DNA from: JAFLTL01 sp964389525
GTDB taxonomy: Bacteria > Bacteroidota > Bacteroidia > Bacteroidales > Muribaculaceae
Assembly (NCBI GenBank): GCA_964389525.1
Contig: CAYMEX010000007.1
Span: 1-64,000, forward strand
Direction: 5' to 3'
DNA: 64,000 bases
Below, in pieces: positions 1-8,445 of the stretch. The notes beneath the pieces are model-generated. The model had not been told where the DNA came from and searched no databases. It was given only the letters and a program-made list of their open reading frames with translations. Numbering within the stretch: position 1 is the first letter of the stretch; the number at the start of each line of letters is the position of its first letter. The translations under genes and the position numbers were made by a program.

Positions 1-1195
1 TTGCGGCAAGGTTCTCCATGTCCTGATTGAGCTTCTCTTTGGTTATCTTTGCGTAAATCTGCGTCGTCTTTATGCTCTTGTGTCCGAGCATGGAGCTGAC
101 CGTTTCGATGGGAACACCGTTGGAGAGGAATATCGTCGTGGCTGCCGTGTGGCGGCTCTGATGCCACGTGATATGCTTGGTGATGCCGCAACGCTTGGCG
201 ACGGCACGGATACCGGCAAGGCACGTGTTATAATGCGGAACGGGAAATATCCTGCCGTCCCCGCACAGTCCCCGGTATTTGCCGATTATGCGGTTGGCGA
301 TGTCGAGCAGGCGGATGTTGGACACCACGCCCGTTTTCTGGCGGTTGATGTTTATCCACTCGTGTTCGTCGAAGTAGGTGCGGATATTCTCTTCCGTAAG
401 GTTGCGCATATCCGCGAACGACAGCCCCGTGAAGGCGCAGAACAGGTAGAGGTCGCGGTACAATTCCTGTTTGGCGTTTTTCAGTTTCCCCTCCATCAGC
501 AGGCGGATCTCATCTTTGGTCAGGAAACTGCGTGTTGTTTCCTCCTTCTTGATTTCATACTCGCGGAACGGGTCGCGCGTCAGCCACTCGTTGTTGATGG
601 CGATGAATACCATCGTCCGTAACGGGCAGACGTACAGCCACACGGTATTGGTGCAGCAGTGCTTGTCCGTGCGCAGGAACATCTCGAAGTCGGAGATGAA
701 AGCCGGGGTAAGCTCTTTTAGGGCGATGTCCTTCACATGGTAGCGGATGTCGAGGAACTCTTGCATGTGCTTGTAAACGGTGCGGTACTTCAGCAGCGTG
801 CCTTTGGCTTTCATGCCTGCCTCCACCTGCTTCTCGTAGTCCTCGTTGTGCTGGCGGAACACCTGCATCAGCGTGTGGTAGCGGTGTTCCAGTCCGAGAA
901 AGGCGTTCTTCACCTTCTCCGCCGTGACGAAGTTGTCACGCTCCATGATTTCCTGATAATGCCTGTTGATGCGTACCCGCATCTTGTCAAGCATACGGTT
1001 CGTTTCGAGTGCCGCCGTGCTTCTGCCCGTGACACGTCCTCCTTTGGTGTCCCACAGTTTGGGATCGACGGTCAGTTTGCAACTGAACTGCGTTTGGCTG
1101 CCGTCCACCGTGATGCGTCCCATGACGGGCACTGTCCCGTCCTTTTTCACTACCTGACGTTTGAGGTAGTAGATTACTGAAAATGTACTCTTCAT
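1..1195 (-). CDS. IntDOT-type tyrosine recombinase (integrase), 3' end off window
   Basis: Site-specific integrase of an integrative element extending left of the window. The reading frame opens at ATG 1195-1193 (MKSTFSVIYYLKRQ) and stays open for 398 codons to base 2, so only the last few residues are missing. Layout is that of Bacteroidota integrases: an arm-binding N-terminus, a SAM-like core-binding domain, and a catalytic domain. Visible catalytic residues are H345 and R348 (WHQSRHT), H372 (GHKSIKTTQIY) and Tyr381. The first catalytic arginine is absent: the motif reads TGLSFADM, with Ser259 (codon 419-421). As I recall, IntDOT of CTnDOT has the same serine substitution at the same number. 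The N-terminus also looks IntDOT-like. The element is inferred to be a CTnDOT-family ICE or relative. Confidence 0.93.
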   Translation of the reverse strand, partial: MKSTFSVIYYLKRQVVKKDGTVPVMGRITVDGSQTQFSCKLTVDPKLWDTKGGRVTGRSTAALETNRMLDKMRVRINRHYQEIMERDNFVTAEKVKNAFLGLEHRYHTLMQVFRQHNEDYEKQVEAGMKAKGTLLKYRTVYKHMQEFLDIRYHVKDIALKELTPAFISDFEMFLRTDKHCCTNTVWLYVCPLRTMVFIAINNEWLTRDPFREYEIKKEETTRSFLTKDEIRLLMEGKLKNAKQELYRDLYLFCAFTGLSFADMRNLTEENIRTYFDEHEWININRQKTGVVSNIRLLDIANRIIGKYRGLCGDGRIFPVPHYNTCLAGIRAVAKRCGITKHITWHQSRHTAATTIFLSNGVPIETVSSMLGHKSIKTTQIYAKITKEKLNQDMENLAA

Positions 1196-1515
1196 CGTCC
1201 TTAATTTTTTTAGGTTCAAAATTAGTCGGTGAAGAATCCTTCGTCGGTACGCAAAACACGGAGGAACGGCGCAATCTTTTTCCGTAACCGGATTTATCGC
1301 GTGAGTTGTCAGCAACTCACTATATCACAACGCCTTGTTTTACTATCCGTGTCCGTTTGTCGCCCTTTCGGGCATGGTTACGAACAAGTAACGTAGCGGC
1401 GTCAGGATTTGGCTTCGGCAGGGATTGTAATGGCTTCACGGATTATCGCCACTTCAACCAAAACCCTTGTAACTCAATTCTATCACTATATCTTTCCGCA
1501 TTTCACTTTTTTGTA
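1196..1515. other. Element end: integrase upstream region with palindromes
   Basis: No gene is seen here. The stretch lies between the integrase start and the prfB promoter. It holds three inverted repeats: GTGAGTTG/CAACTCAC at 1301-1320 with a 4-base loop, GCCC/GGGC around 1362-1373, and GTTAC/GTAAC at 1377-1392. Clustered palindromes beside an integrase gene fit integrase or accessory-factor binding sites of an attachment region, but this is inference. The other end of the element is outside the window, so the boundary cannot be proved here. Confidence 0.45.
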
Positions 1516-1524
1516 GTAACTTTG
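1493..1524 (+). promoter_or_regulatory. prfB promoter
   Basis: The -7 box TAACTTTG lies at 1517-1524. A weak -33 box (TTTC) lies at 1493-1496, about 20 bases upstream. If the attachment core at 1516-1525 is real, the -33 region now comes from the integrated element. Confidence 0.6.
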
Positions 1525-1525
1525 C
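1516..1525 (+). other. Putative IntDOT-type attachment core GTAACTTTGC
   Basis: The ten bases GTAACTTTGC match the GTAnnTTTGC core described for CTnDOT attachment sites. They lie 320 bases upstream of an IntDOT-type integrase start and 26 bases before prfB. The core contains the -7 element of the prfB promoter (TAACTTTG, 1517-1524), so the element appears to have inserted in that promoter. The caveat is that the core resembles the generic Bacteroidota -7 box; only the flanking G and C add specificity. Confidence 0.5.
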
Positions 1526-1550
1526 ACCCATAATTGCAATCTGAATTCAC

Positions 1551-2666
1551 ATGATTACTCCCGACCAGCTTAAAGAAGTGCAGGAGCGCTCCGCTTCGCT
1601 GAAAAAATATCTCGACATCGACGGAAAGAAGATCCAGGTTGAGGAAGAAGAACTACGCACACATGTACCCGACTTCTGGGAGCACCCCAAAGAGGCGCAG
1701 GTGCAGATGAAAAAAATCAAGGATCTGCAGCAGTGGATATCGGGATACGCCGAAGTGCAGAAAGCTGCCGAAGAGCTTACTATCGCATGGGATTTTGTAA
1801 AGGAGGGACTCATGGAAGAGTCGGAAATCGATGCTCTTTACAGCGATGCGATAGCAAAGATCGAGAACCTTGAGTTCCGCAACATGCTCCGCCGCGAGGA
1901 GGACAAACTTGGTGTTGTCCTCAAGATCAACTCCGGAGCCGGAGGCACCGAGAGCCAGGACTGGGCGCAGATGCTTATGCGCATGTACCTGCGCTGGTGT
2001 GAGAAAAACGGCTACAAGACATCCATCTCCAACCTGCTCGAAGGCGATGAGGCCGGCATTAAGTCATGCACCATCGAGGTCGAGGGCGACTTCGCCTACG
2101 GCTACCTCAAAAGCGAGAACGGAGTGCATCGCCTCGTGCGCGTGTCGCCCTACAACGCACAGGGCAAGCGCATGACATCGTTTGCCTCAGTGTTCGTCAC
2201 ACCTCTTGTCGATGACACGATCGAGGTAAAGGTTGAGCCGGCACTCCTTACCTGGGACACGTTCCGATCGGGAGGCGCAGGCGGACAGAACGTCAACAAA
2301 GTGGAGTCGGGCGTGCGTCTGCGCTACCAGTACACCGACCCCTATACCGGCGAGAAAGAAGAGATCCTTATCGAGAACACCGAGACCCGCGACCAGCCCA
2401 AAAACAAAGAAAACGCCATGCGTCACCTCCGCTCAATCCTCTACGAGAAGGAGATGAAACATCGCCTTGAGGAACAGGCCAAGATCGAGGCCGGCAAGAT
2501 GAAGATCGAGTGGGGCTCGCAGATCCGCAGCTATGTGTTCGACGACCGCCGCGTCAAAGACCACCGCACAGGCTATCAGACTTCCGATGTCAACGGTGTG
2601 ATGGACGGCGACCTCGAGGGATTCATCAAGGCCTACCTTATGGAATTTGCCGAAAAAGAAGACTGA
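1551..2666 (+). CDS. prfB: Peptide chain release factor 2
   Basis: Class I release factor that reads UGA/UAA and triggers peptidyl-tRNA hydrolysis on the ribosome; 371 residues. The GGQ catalytic motif is at 244-246 (SGGAGGQNVNK). The stop-codon-recognition tripeptide is SPY at 199-201, where E. coli RF2 has SPF. The frame runs unbroken from ATG 1551. At the place where many bacteria have the autoregulatory frameshift site CTT TGA C, this gene reads CTC GAC (1611-1616), so frameshift control is absent. The stop codon overlaps the argB start (TGATG). Confidence 0.97.
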   Translation: MITPDQLKEVQERSASLKKYLDIDGKKIQVEEEELRTHVPDFWEHPKEAQVQMKKIKDLQQWISGYAEVQKAAEELTIAWDFVKEGLMEESEIDALYSDAIAKIENLEFRNMLRREEDKLGVVLKINSGAGGTESQDWAQMLMRMYLRWCEKNGYKTSISNLLEGDEAGIKSCTIEVEGDFAYGYLKSENGVHRLVRVSPYNAQGKRMTSFASVFVTPLVDDTIEVKVEPALLTWDTFRSGGAGGQNVNKVESGVRLRYQYTDPYTGEKEEILIENTETRDQPKNKENAMRHLRSILYEKEMKHRLEEQAKIEAGKMKIEWGSQIRSYVFDDRRVKDHRTGYQTSDVNGVMDGDLEGFIKAYLMEFAEKED

Positions 2667-3442
2667 TGAAACAACCGCTCAATATCGTAAAAGTCGGGGG
2701 CGCCATACTTGAGGACGCCGCATCGCTACGTGCGTTCACCGACGCATTTGCCGGCATCGATGGCGCCAAACTGCTCATACACGGCGGAGGCCGATCGGCC
2801 ACACGTTTTGCATCGCGCCTCGGCATAGAGACGACGATGGTCAACGGGCGACGCATCACCGACGACGCCATGCTCGAAGTCGTGACAATGGTCTATGGCG
2901 GCGATGTCAACCGCCGGCTCGTAGCCTCGCTTCAGGCTCTTGGATGCAACGCCGCCGGTTTCACAGGCGCCGATCTCAATCTCGTCACCTCATGTCGGCG
3001 TCCGCCTGTCGACGGCATAGACTACGGCAATGTAGGCGACGTAATTGCAGTCAACGACAAAGCCTTCAGCGGACTCATTTCGATCGGGGCAATCCCGGTC
3101 ATCGCTCCGCTGACCCACGACATGCAGGGACATCTGCTCAACACCAACGCCGACACAATGGCCGGAGAGATCGCATCGGGCCTCGCCGGTATCTTCGACG
3201 TCACGCTCACGTTCTGTTTCGAGAAAAACGGTGTGCTTTACGACCCCTCCGACGACGACAGCGTCATTCCCATGATCGACAGAAATCTGTTTGCCGACCT
3301 GCGTGAGAAGAAAATCATCGAGGGAGGCATGATTCCGAAACTCGAGAATGCCTTTGCCGCAATCGACCGTGGAGTACGTCAGGTCAAGATTATCCACTAC
3401 AGCCGCATATCCACACCCGGAGCCGGCACAACCATTGCCTGA
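2666..3442 (+). CDS. argB: Acetylglutamate kinase (amino-acid kinase family)
   Basis: Second step of arginine synthesis: phosphorylation of N-acetyl-glutamate (or N-succinyl-glutamate, as reported for some Bacteroides). The protein has 258 residues, a normal length. The nucleotide-binding glycines are at KVGGAILED (9-17), the HGGGR motif at 39-43 and the GRRITD substrate loop at 61-66. I chose ATG 2666, which overlaps the prfB stop codon, because the protein then begins at the family's usual N-terminus; the longer in-frame opening lies inside prfB. It is probably co-transcribed with prfB. No other arginine genes are nearby. The acyl group of the substrate cannot be decided from sequence alone. 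Confidence 0.93.
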   Translation: MKQPLNIVKVGGAILEDAASLRAFTDAFAGIDGAKLLIHGGGRSATRFASRLGIETTMVNGRRITDDAMLEVVTMVYGGDVNRRLVASLQALGCNAAGFTGADLNLVTSCRRPPVDGIDYGNVGDVIAVNDKAFSGLISIGAIPVIAPLTHDMQGHLLNTNADTMAGEIASGLAGIFDVTLTFCFEKNGVLYDPSDDDSVIPMIDRNLFADLREKKIIEGGMIPKLENAFAAIDRGVRQVKIIHYSRISTPGAGTTIA

Positions 3443-3501
3443 GAACGGCATATGACACAAACAGCCTAAAACATTTTCCAATAAGTAACCTCCAAGTAAA
3501 A

Positions 3502-4515
3502 ATGAAAGTAGCAATTGTAGGCGCAAGCGGTGCCGTCGGACAAGAGTTCCTCCGCGTTCTTGACGAGCAGAACTTCCCGATTGACGAGCTTCTTCTTTTC
3601 GGTTCGAGCCGCAGCGCAGGCCGTTCATATACATTCCGCGGAAAAGAGTACACCGTAAAACAGCTTACACGCGAGTCTGCCGCAGACTTCGCCGATGTTG
3701 ATTTCGCATTCACCTCGGCCGGAGCAGGCACATCAAAAGAATACGCCGACGTGATCACCTCAGGCAAAGCCATTATGATCGACAACTCCAGCGCATTCCG
3801 CATGGACAGCGACGTACCCCTGGTTGTGCCCGAAGTCAACGGCGAAGACGCATTCAACGCCCCGCGACGCATTATCGCCAACCCCAACTGCACGACAATA
3901 CAGATGGTTGTCGCCCTCAAGCCCATCAACGACCTCTCGCCCATCTCGCGTGTGCATGTCGCTACATATCAGGCTGCGAGCGGTGCCGGAGCTGCTGCGA
4001 TGGACGAGCTTGTCGAGCAGTATTCGCAGATTGCCCGCGGCGAGAAACCCACCGTCGAGAAATTTGCCTACCAGCTTGCCTACAACGTCATACCTCACAT
4101 CGACGTCTTCACCGACAACGACTATACCAAGGAGGAAATGAAGATGTTTAACGAGACACGCAAGATCATGCACGCTCCCGGCATAAGCGTCAGCGCCATG
4201 TGTGTGCGCGTCCCGGTCATGCGCGCTCACAGCGAGGCTATATGGGTCGAGACAGAGACCCCCGTTTCTCCCGCACAGGCCCGCGAGGCATTCTCTAAAG
4301 CCGAAGGTCTTGTCGTGCTCGACAATCCGGCCGAGAAGATCTACCCGATGCCACTCGACATCGCGCACAAAGATCCCGTCTACGTAGGCCGCATCCGCCA
4401 GGATCTCGCCAACCCCAACGGCCTTTCGTTCTGGGTTGTGGGCGACCAGATCAAGAAGGGCGCCGCTCTCAACGCCGTACAGATCGCACAATACATGATC
4501 AGTCACAGGAAATAA
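3502..4515 (+). CDS. asd: Aspartate-semialdehyde dehydrogenase
   Basis: NADPH-dependent reduction of aspartyl phosphate to aspartate semialdehyde, the branch point to lysine/diaminopimelate, threonine and methionine. The protein has 337 residues. The Rossmann loop is GASGAVGQE near residue 8. The catalytic Cys130 sits in NPNCTTIQM, and His243 in MRAHSEAIW. It lies 59 bases after argB on the same strand. No terminator is visible between them, so co-transcription is possible. Confidence 0.97.
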   Translation: MKVAIVGASGAVGQEFLRVLDEQNFPIDELLLFGSSRSAGRSYTFRGKEYTVKQLTRESAADFADVDFAFTSAGAGTSKEYADVITSGKAIMIDNSSAFRMDSDVPLVVPEVNGEDAFNAPRRIIANPNCTTIQMVVALKPINDLSPISRVHVATYQAASGAGAAAMDELVEQYSQIARGEKPTVEKFAYQLAYNVIPHIDVFTDNDYTKEEMKMFNETRKIMHAPGISVSAMCVRVPVMRAHSEAIWVETETPVSPAQAREAFSKAEGLVVLDNPAEKIYPMPLDIAHKDPVYVGRIRQDLANPNGLSFWVVGDQIKKGAALNAVQIAQYMISHRK

Positions 4516-4549
4516 ACCCTCTCTTCATTCATCACATCCATAACAAGCA

Positions 4550-6751
4550 TTGACAACCGCACCGCTCGCGTCATCACCGATTACGATTTTCTTTATCGTA
4601 CTTGCGATAATCCTGCTTGCTCCGATATTGCTGAACAGGCTCAGGATCCCGCACATCGTCGGCATGATTGTGGCCGGTGTGGTTGTCGGCCCTTATGGAT
4701 TACACATCCTTGACCGCGACAGCAGTTTCCAGATATTCGGCGAGGTAGGCATACTGTACCTCATGTTTCTGGCCGGACTTGAGATCGACATGTATCATCT
4801 CAAGCTCAACTTCCGCAAAGGCATGCTTTTCGGGGTGCTCACATTTGCCATACCCATGATCATGGGCACCGCCGTCAGCTTCTACACCCTTCATCTTAAC
4901 CTGCCGACATCGGTGCTCCTCGCGTCGATGTTCGCCTCACACACCCTCATCTCATACCCCGTAGCCGCACGCTACGGCGTGACAAAATCCCCGTCAGTCC
5001 TGATCTCGGTCGTCGGGACAATATTTGCCGTCGTCGGCGCCCTCATCGCACTCGCTACAGTCGTAAACATCAACAGCGAAGGGACATTCAACCCGTCGTC
5101 GACACTCATCCTGCTCGGCGAGATGATCGTCTACTGCCTCGCGATAGCATGGGTGTACCCACGCCTCACGCGATTCTTCTTCAAGCGATTCAGCGACCGT
5201 GTGACGCAATATGTGTTCATCCTCGCGCTCGTCTTTCTATCAGCCTGGATAGCAAAAGCCATCGGACTTGAAGGAGTGCTCGGAGCGTTCCTTGCCGGAC
5301 TGGTGCTCAACCGCTACGTGCCGCCGGCATCGCCGCTTATGTCGCGCATCGAGTTTGTCGGAAACGCCATTTTCATACCTTATTTCCTTATAGGCGTCGG
5401 CATGATGATCAACCTCGGACTCGTAGCCAACTGGGCCACCATCACCGTATCGGCCATCATGCTCGCTGTCGCCCTCGCCTCAAAATGGATCGCCGCATGG
5501 GTGGCGCAGCTTTGCTATCACATGCGTGCATACGACCGCCGCATGTTCTTCGGCCTCACCACGGCCCACACTGCTGTCGCCCTCGCCGTCGTGACCATCG
5601 GCTACAACACACTCCTCCCCGACGGATCGCGCATGATGGACGAGACAATCCTCAACAGCACCGTGCTCGTCATACTCATCACATGCGCCATAGCACCGAT
5701 CGTAACCGCACGTGCGGCCGCCGCCATAAAGCTGCATATGCTCGAAGAGGAAGAGAACGACGAAGACCACGACAATGCGTCGGCTACCCGACGCAACGTC
5801 ACCAACATGCTCGTGCCGGTCTCCAACCCCGTGACGGCTCCCGGACTCATGGAACTGGCCATAATGATCAGCGGACTGCACCGACCGCGCACCGACCTGT
5901 CGGTCTACACACTGCACGTCCGCAACGACAACACGCCCAAAAGCCGCGCGGTAGGACGCGCATCGCTTGATCTGGCACGCCAGGTAGCATCGGCGGCCGA
6001 CCTGCCCGTGACCCCGATAGAGCGGTTCGACCTTAATACCGTTACGGGCGTCGTCAATGTCACCGAGGAGCGCGACATAAACGCCATTGTCATGGGCATG
6101 CACCGCAAGTCGACAGTCGTCGACTCATTCCTCGGGCCTAAGATCGAGCAGCTTCTGTCGCTCACACGTCGCATGCTTGTCATATCAAGGTGCTACATCC
6201 CGGTCAACACTGTCGCGCGCATTATCGTGTACGCGCAGCCCAATTCGCAGTTTGAGGCCGGATTCAGGCAATGGGTTATGACCGTAGGCAATCTCGCACA
6301 GGAACTCGGCTGCCGCACCATGTTCTGCTGCCCGCCCGACATGCACCCCGCCATACGCAGCATACTGCGGCGCGAGAAATACGCCATACGCGCACACTTC
6401 CGCGACATATCGGACCGCGACGACTTTCTGCTGATGGCCGACAAGCTCCACGACGACGATCTCTTCATATGGATCTCCTCACGCCCCGGATCGGTCTCTT
6501 GGTCGGCCGACACTGTCGAGCTGCCGGCATTCATTTCACGCTATTTCTCACGCAACAACCTCATTGTCATATATCCCGAAATCAGCGCCGACGGCATGCG
6601 CGTGCAGACTTTCGCCGACCCGCTCGCTGTCGACTTCGCCGTCGGGTCATCGTCGATATGGGTCAAGATCATCCAGTGGTGCAACGCCGTGGTTTCACGC
6701 TATCGCCGCCACACCGGACGCTCAGACCGGCGCACCGACATCGATCTCTGA
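4550..6751 (+). CDS. CPA2-type cation:proton antiporter with cytosolic stress-protein-like domains
   Basis: Inner-membrane monovalent cation/H+ exchanger of the KefB/NapA-like CPA2 family; 733 residues. Residues 10-395 form about 12 membrane segments, starting with ITIFFIVLAIILLAPILLNR. An acidic linker follows (EEEENDEDHDN, near 398). Residues 420-710 are soluble and resemble tandem universal-stress-protein domains, an arrangement common in Bacteroidota antiporters. The start is TTG 4550: the next in-frame ATG would remove the first membrane helix. An MscS-like channel follows 18 bases later, so the pair may act in ion and osmotic balance. The transported ion is not predictable. Confidence 0.9.
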   Translation: MTTAPLASSPITIFFIVLAIILLAPILLNRLRIPHIVGMIVAGVVVGPYGLHILDRDSSFQIFGEVGILYLMFLAGLEIDMYHLKLNFRKGMLFGVLTFAIPMIMGTAVSFYTLHLNLPTSVLLASMFASHTLISYPVAARYGVTKSPSVLISVVGTIFAVVGALIALATVVNINSEGTFNPSSTLILLGEMIVYCLAIAWVYPRLTRFFFKRFSDRVTQYVFILALVFLSAWIAKAIGLEGVLGAFLAGLVLNRYVPPASPLMSRIEFVGNAIFIPYFLIGVGMMINLGLVANWATITVSAIMLAVALASKWIAAWVAQLCYHMRAYDRRMFFGLTTAHTAVALAVVTIGYNTLLPDGSRMMDETILNSTVLVILITCAIAPIVTARAAAAIKLHMLEEEENDEDHDNASATRRNVTNMLVPVSNPVTAPGLMELAIMISGLHRPRTDLSVYTLHVRNDNTPKSRAVGRASLDLARQVASAADLPVTPIERFDLNTVTGVVNVTEERDINAIVMGMHRKSTVVDSFLGPKIEQLLSLTRRMLVISRCYIPVNTVARIIVYAQPNSQFEAGFRQWVMTVGNLAQELGCRTMFCCPPDMHPAIRSILRREKYAIRAHFRDISDRDDFLLMADKLHDDDLFIWISSRPGSVSWSADTVELPAFISRYFSRNNLIVIYPEISADGMRVQTFADPLAVDFAVGSSSIWVKIIQWCNAVVSRYRRHTGRSDRRTDIDL

Positions 6752-6769
6752 TTTAGAGTTTGCTTTTAC

Positions 6770-7951
6770 ATGATGAAACGAATACTGCAGGATCTACTCT
6801 CATCATTTCTGCCGACCGACAGTGTCAGTGCGATATTGCTGCCTGTAACACTCGCAGCGATAGCCCTTATGGCATTTCTTGCCTATATGTTCTGCCACAG
6901 CGTGATATCGGTGATCGTAAAAGCCGTGACCCGACGCACTGCAAGCGACTGGGACGATGACATACTGAACGACCGTTTTCTAAGAGCGTTCTCACAGCTT
7001 GCCCCGGCATTGCTTGTCGCCTACCTCCTTCCCGGCACATTCGATCAGGAAAGCGACATGTATGTATGGCTGACAAAACTGACCTCATTTTATATTGTGT
7101 GGGCGTTTGTGCATCTCGCCAACCGCTTGCTGCAGAACCTCTACGACGCCTTTGAGAAAAGACCCCGATACAAGATCCATACTCTGCGCGGAGTGTTTCA
7201 GATATTGAAACTGCTGTTTGTATGCGTAGGTGTCATCATCGGCATAAGCATCCTGTTCGACAAGAGCCCGACAGCGATACTCACCGCATTCGGTGCCTCG
7301 GCGGCAGTGTTGATGCTGGTGTTCAAAGACACAATCCTTGGTCTTGTCGCAGGCGTGCAGCTCACAGCCAACGACATGCTCAAGAAAGGCGACTGGATCA
7401 TCGTGCCGAAATCAGGGGCAAACGGAGAAGTCATCGACGTGTCACTCACAACCATAAAAGTGCGCAACTGGGACAACTCGGTCACAACCGTTCCGCCCTA
7501 TTCGCTCGTAAGCGAGTCTTTCCAGAACTTCAAGCCCATGCAGGATTCAGGAGGACGTCGAGTGATGCGTCCCATCTATATCGATATCAACACCATCGGT
7601 TTCTGTTCACCCGACCAGATCGCCAGTCTTCTGGAAAAGAGATGGATTGAAGAAGACGATATCAAAGCAGCCGAACACACGGTCAATATCGAATTACTGC
7701 GCAGATATCTCGAACGTTATCTTGCATCAAGCCCCTATGTCAGAACCGACATGATATACATGGTCCGACAGCAGGATCCTACCGCACATGGTCTTCCGCT
7801 CGAACTCTACTTCTTCATCAACAACACCGAGTGGAAACAGTTTGAACACATCCAGTCGGCCGTCTTCAACCACGTCTACGCCGTTATAAAAGAGTTCGGC
7901 CTCTCAATGTACCAGTCCCCCGCCGGCACCGACCTAAAAGCCCTCAAATAA
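6770..7951 (+). CDS. MscS-family mechanosensitive ion channel
   Basis: Tension-gated inner-membrane channel releasing solutes during hypo-osmotic shock; 393 residues. Membrane segments lie near residues 20-50, 75-95, 110-130 and 145-165. The pore helix is about 170-200 (FGASAAVLMLVFKDTILGLV), followed by the conserved beta domain (KKGDWIIVP, GEVIDVSLTTIKVRNWDN). The long soluble C-terminus (ending near LYFFINNTEW) resembles YbdG/MscM-like members rather than minimal MscS. It is probably co-transcribed with the antiporter. A REP pair follows the stop codon. Confidence 0.93.
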   Translation: MMKRILQDLLSSFLPTDSVSAILLPVTLAAIALMAFLAYMFCHSVISVIVKAVTRRTASDWDDDILNDRFLRAFSQLAPALLVAYLLPGTFDQESDMYVWLTKLTSFYIVWAFVHLANRLLQNLYDAFEKRPRYKIHTLRGVFQILKLLFVCVGVIIGISILFDKSPTAILTAFGASAAVLMLVFKDTILGLVAGVQLTANDMLKKGDWIIVPKSGANGEVIDVSLTTIKVRNWDNSVTTVPPYSLVSESFQNFKPMQDSGGRRVMRPIYIDINTIGFCSPDQIASLLEKRWIEEDDIKAAEHTVNIELLRRYLERYLASSPYVRTDMIYMVRQQDPTAHGLPLELYFFINNTEWKQFEHIQSAVFNHVYAVIKEFGLSMYQSPAGTDLKALK

Positions 7952-7978
7952 AATCGAGGCTGTGTGAAAATAGGCTTT

Positions 7979-8068
7979 GGGCGTACTTTCGCACGCCCCT
8001 ACGACGTTTAAGATTGGTCGTCCGTATGACATGATGCTGATTTGTAGGGGGCGTGCGACAGTACGCCC
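7979..8068. repeat. REP pair (REPIN-like), copy 1 of the GTAG family
   Basis: Two copies of the same short palindromic repeat face each other in inverted orientation. The minus-strand copy is at 7979-8002 (GGGCGTAC..GCACGCCC then CTAC). The plus-strand copy is at 8044-8068 (GTAG then GGGGCGTGC..GTACGCCC). Each has a GTAG head followed by a hairpin with a 4-base loop region, the layout of enterobacterial and Pseudomonas REP sequences mobilised by RAYT transposases. The family recurs at 19600, 32645/32710 and 33510/33570. Confidence 0.85.
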
Positions 8069-8091
8069 ACAGATCTGAACTAATATTCCCA

Positions 8092-8111
8092 TGTCAAGAA
8101 CAATCTTGACA
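8092..8111. other. Small perfect hairpin
   Basis: TGTCAAGA and TCTTGACA flank a 4-base loop. No T-run follows on either strand, so it is not an obvious terminator. The rest of 8069-8183 shows nothing else I can support. Confidence 0.4.
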
Positions 8112-8183
8112 CATCCCTCAAAGTTTTTTAACACTTCATTCCCACCGATTGCCCGCACCTGTAGCATCCCGCAGTCCTTAAAT

Positions 8184-8217
8184 AAAAAGAGAGCCGGCAT
8201 TTCTGCTGACTCTCTCT
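8184..8217 (-). terminator. Rho-independent terminator of tRNA-Met
   Basis: On the minus strand AGAGAG..CTCTCT arms (with inner GCA/TGC pairs around a GAAA loop) are followed by five T residues. It lies directly 3' of the tRNA. Confidence 0.75.
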
Positions 8218-8218
8218 G

Positions 8219-8292
8219 TAGCGGGATCGAGAATTGAACTCGAGACCTCCGGGTTATGAATCCGACGCTCTAACCAACTGAGCTATCCCGCC
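8219..8292 (-). tRNA. tRNA-Met (CAT anticodon)
   Basis: The 74-base cloverleaf reads 5'-GGCGGGATAGCTCAGTTGGT on the minus strand and ends TCCCGCT plus discriminator A. The anticodon loop is TTCATAA. The acceptor stem pairs fully with a terminal G-U. CCA is not encoded. The paired first base and the lack of three consecutive G-C pairs at the base of the anticodon loop argue against initiator tRNA. tRNA-Ile2 with modified CAT is the less likely alternative. Confidence 0.9.
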
Positions 8293-8445
8293 ATACTTCG
8301 GATGCAACACCTTGCATTCCTCTTTTGCGGTCACAAATTTACGACATGATTTTCATTATTCCAAAAATATGTCCTAATTTTTTAACAACATTTTTACATT
8401 TCATTAAAACACACCGCATTACAATTGCATCCGTCGTGCCATGAG

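Noticed and set aside
1..1195. Phage integrase of a prophage
   Set aside because: The Ser259 substitution and N-terminal sequence fit ICE integrases of the CTnDOT type, and no phage genes lie in the window.
2510..2665. N-terminal extension of argB into prfB
   Set aside because: The extra residues are basic low-complexity translation of prfB in another frame; the family starts at ATG 2666.
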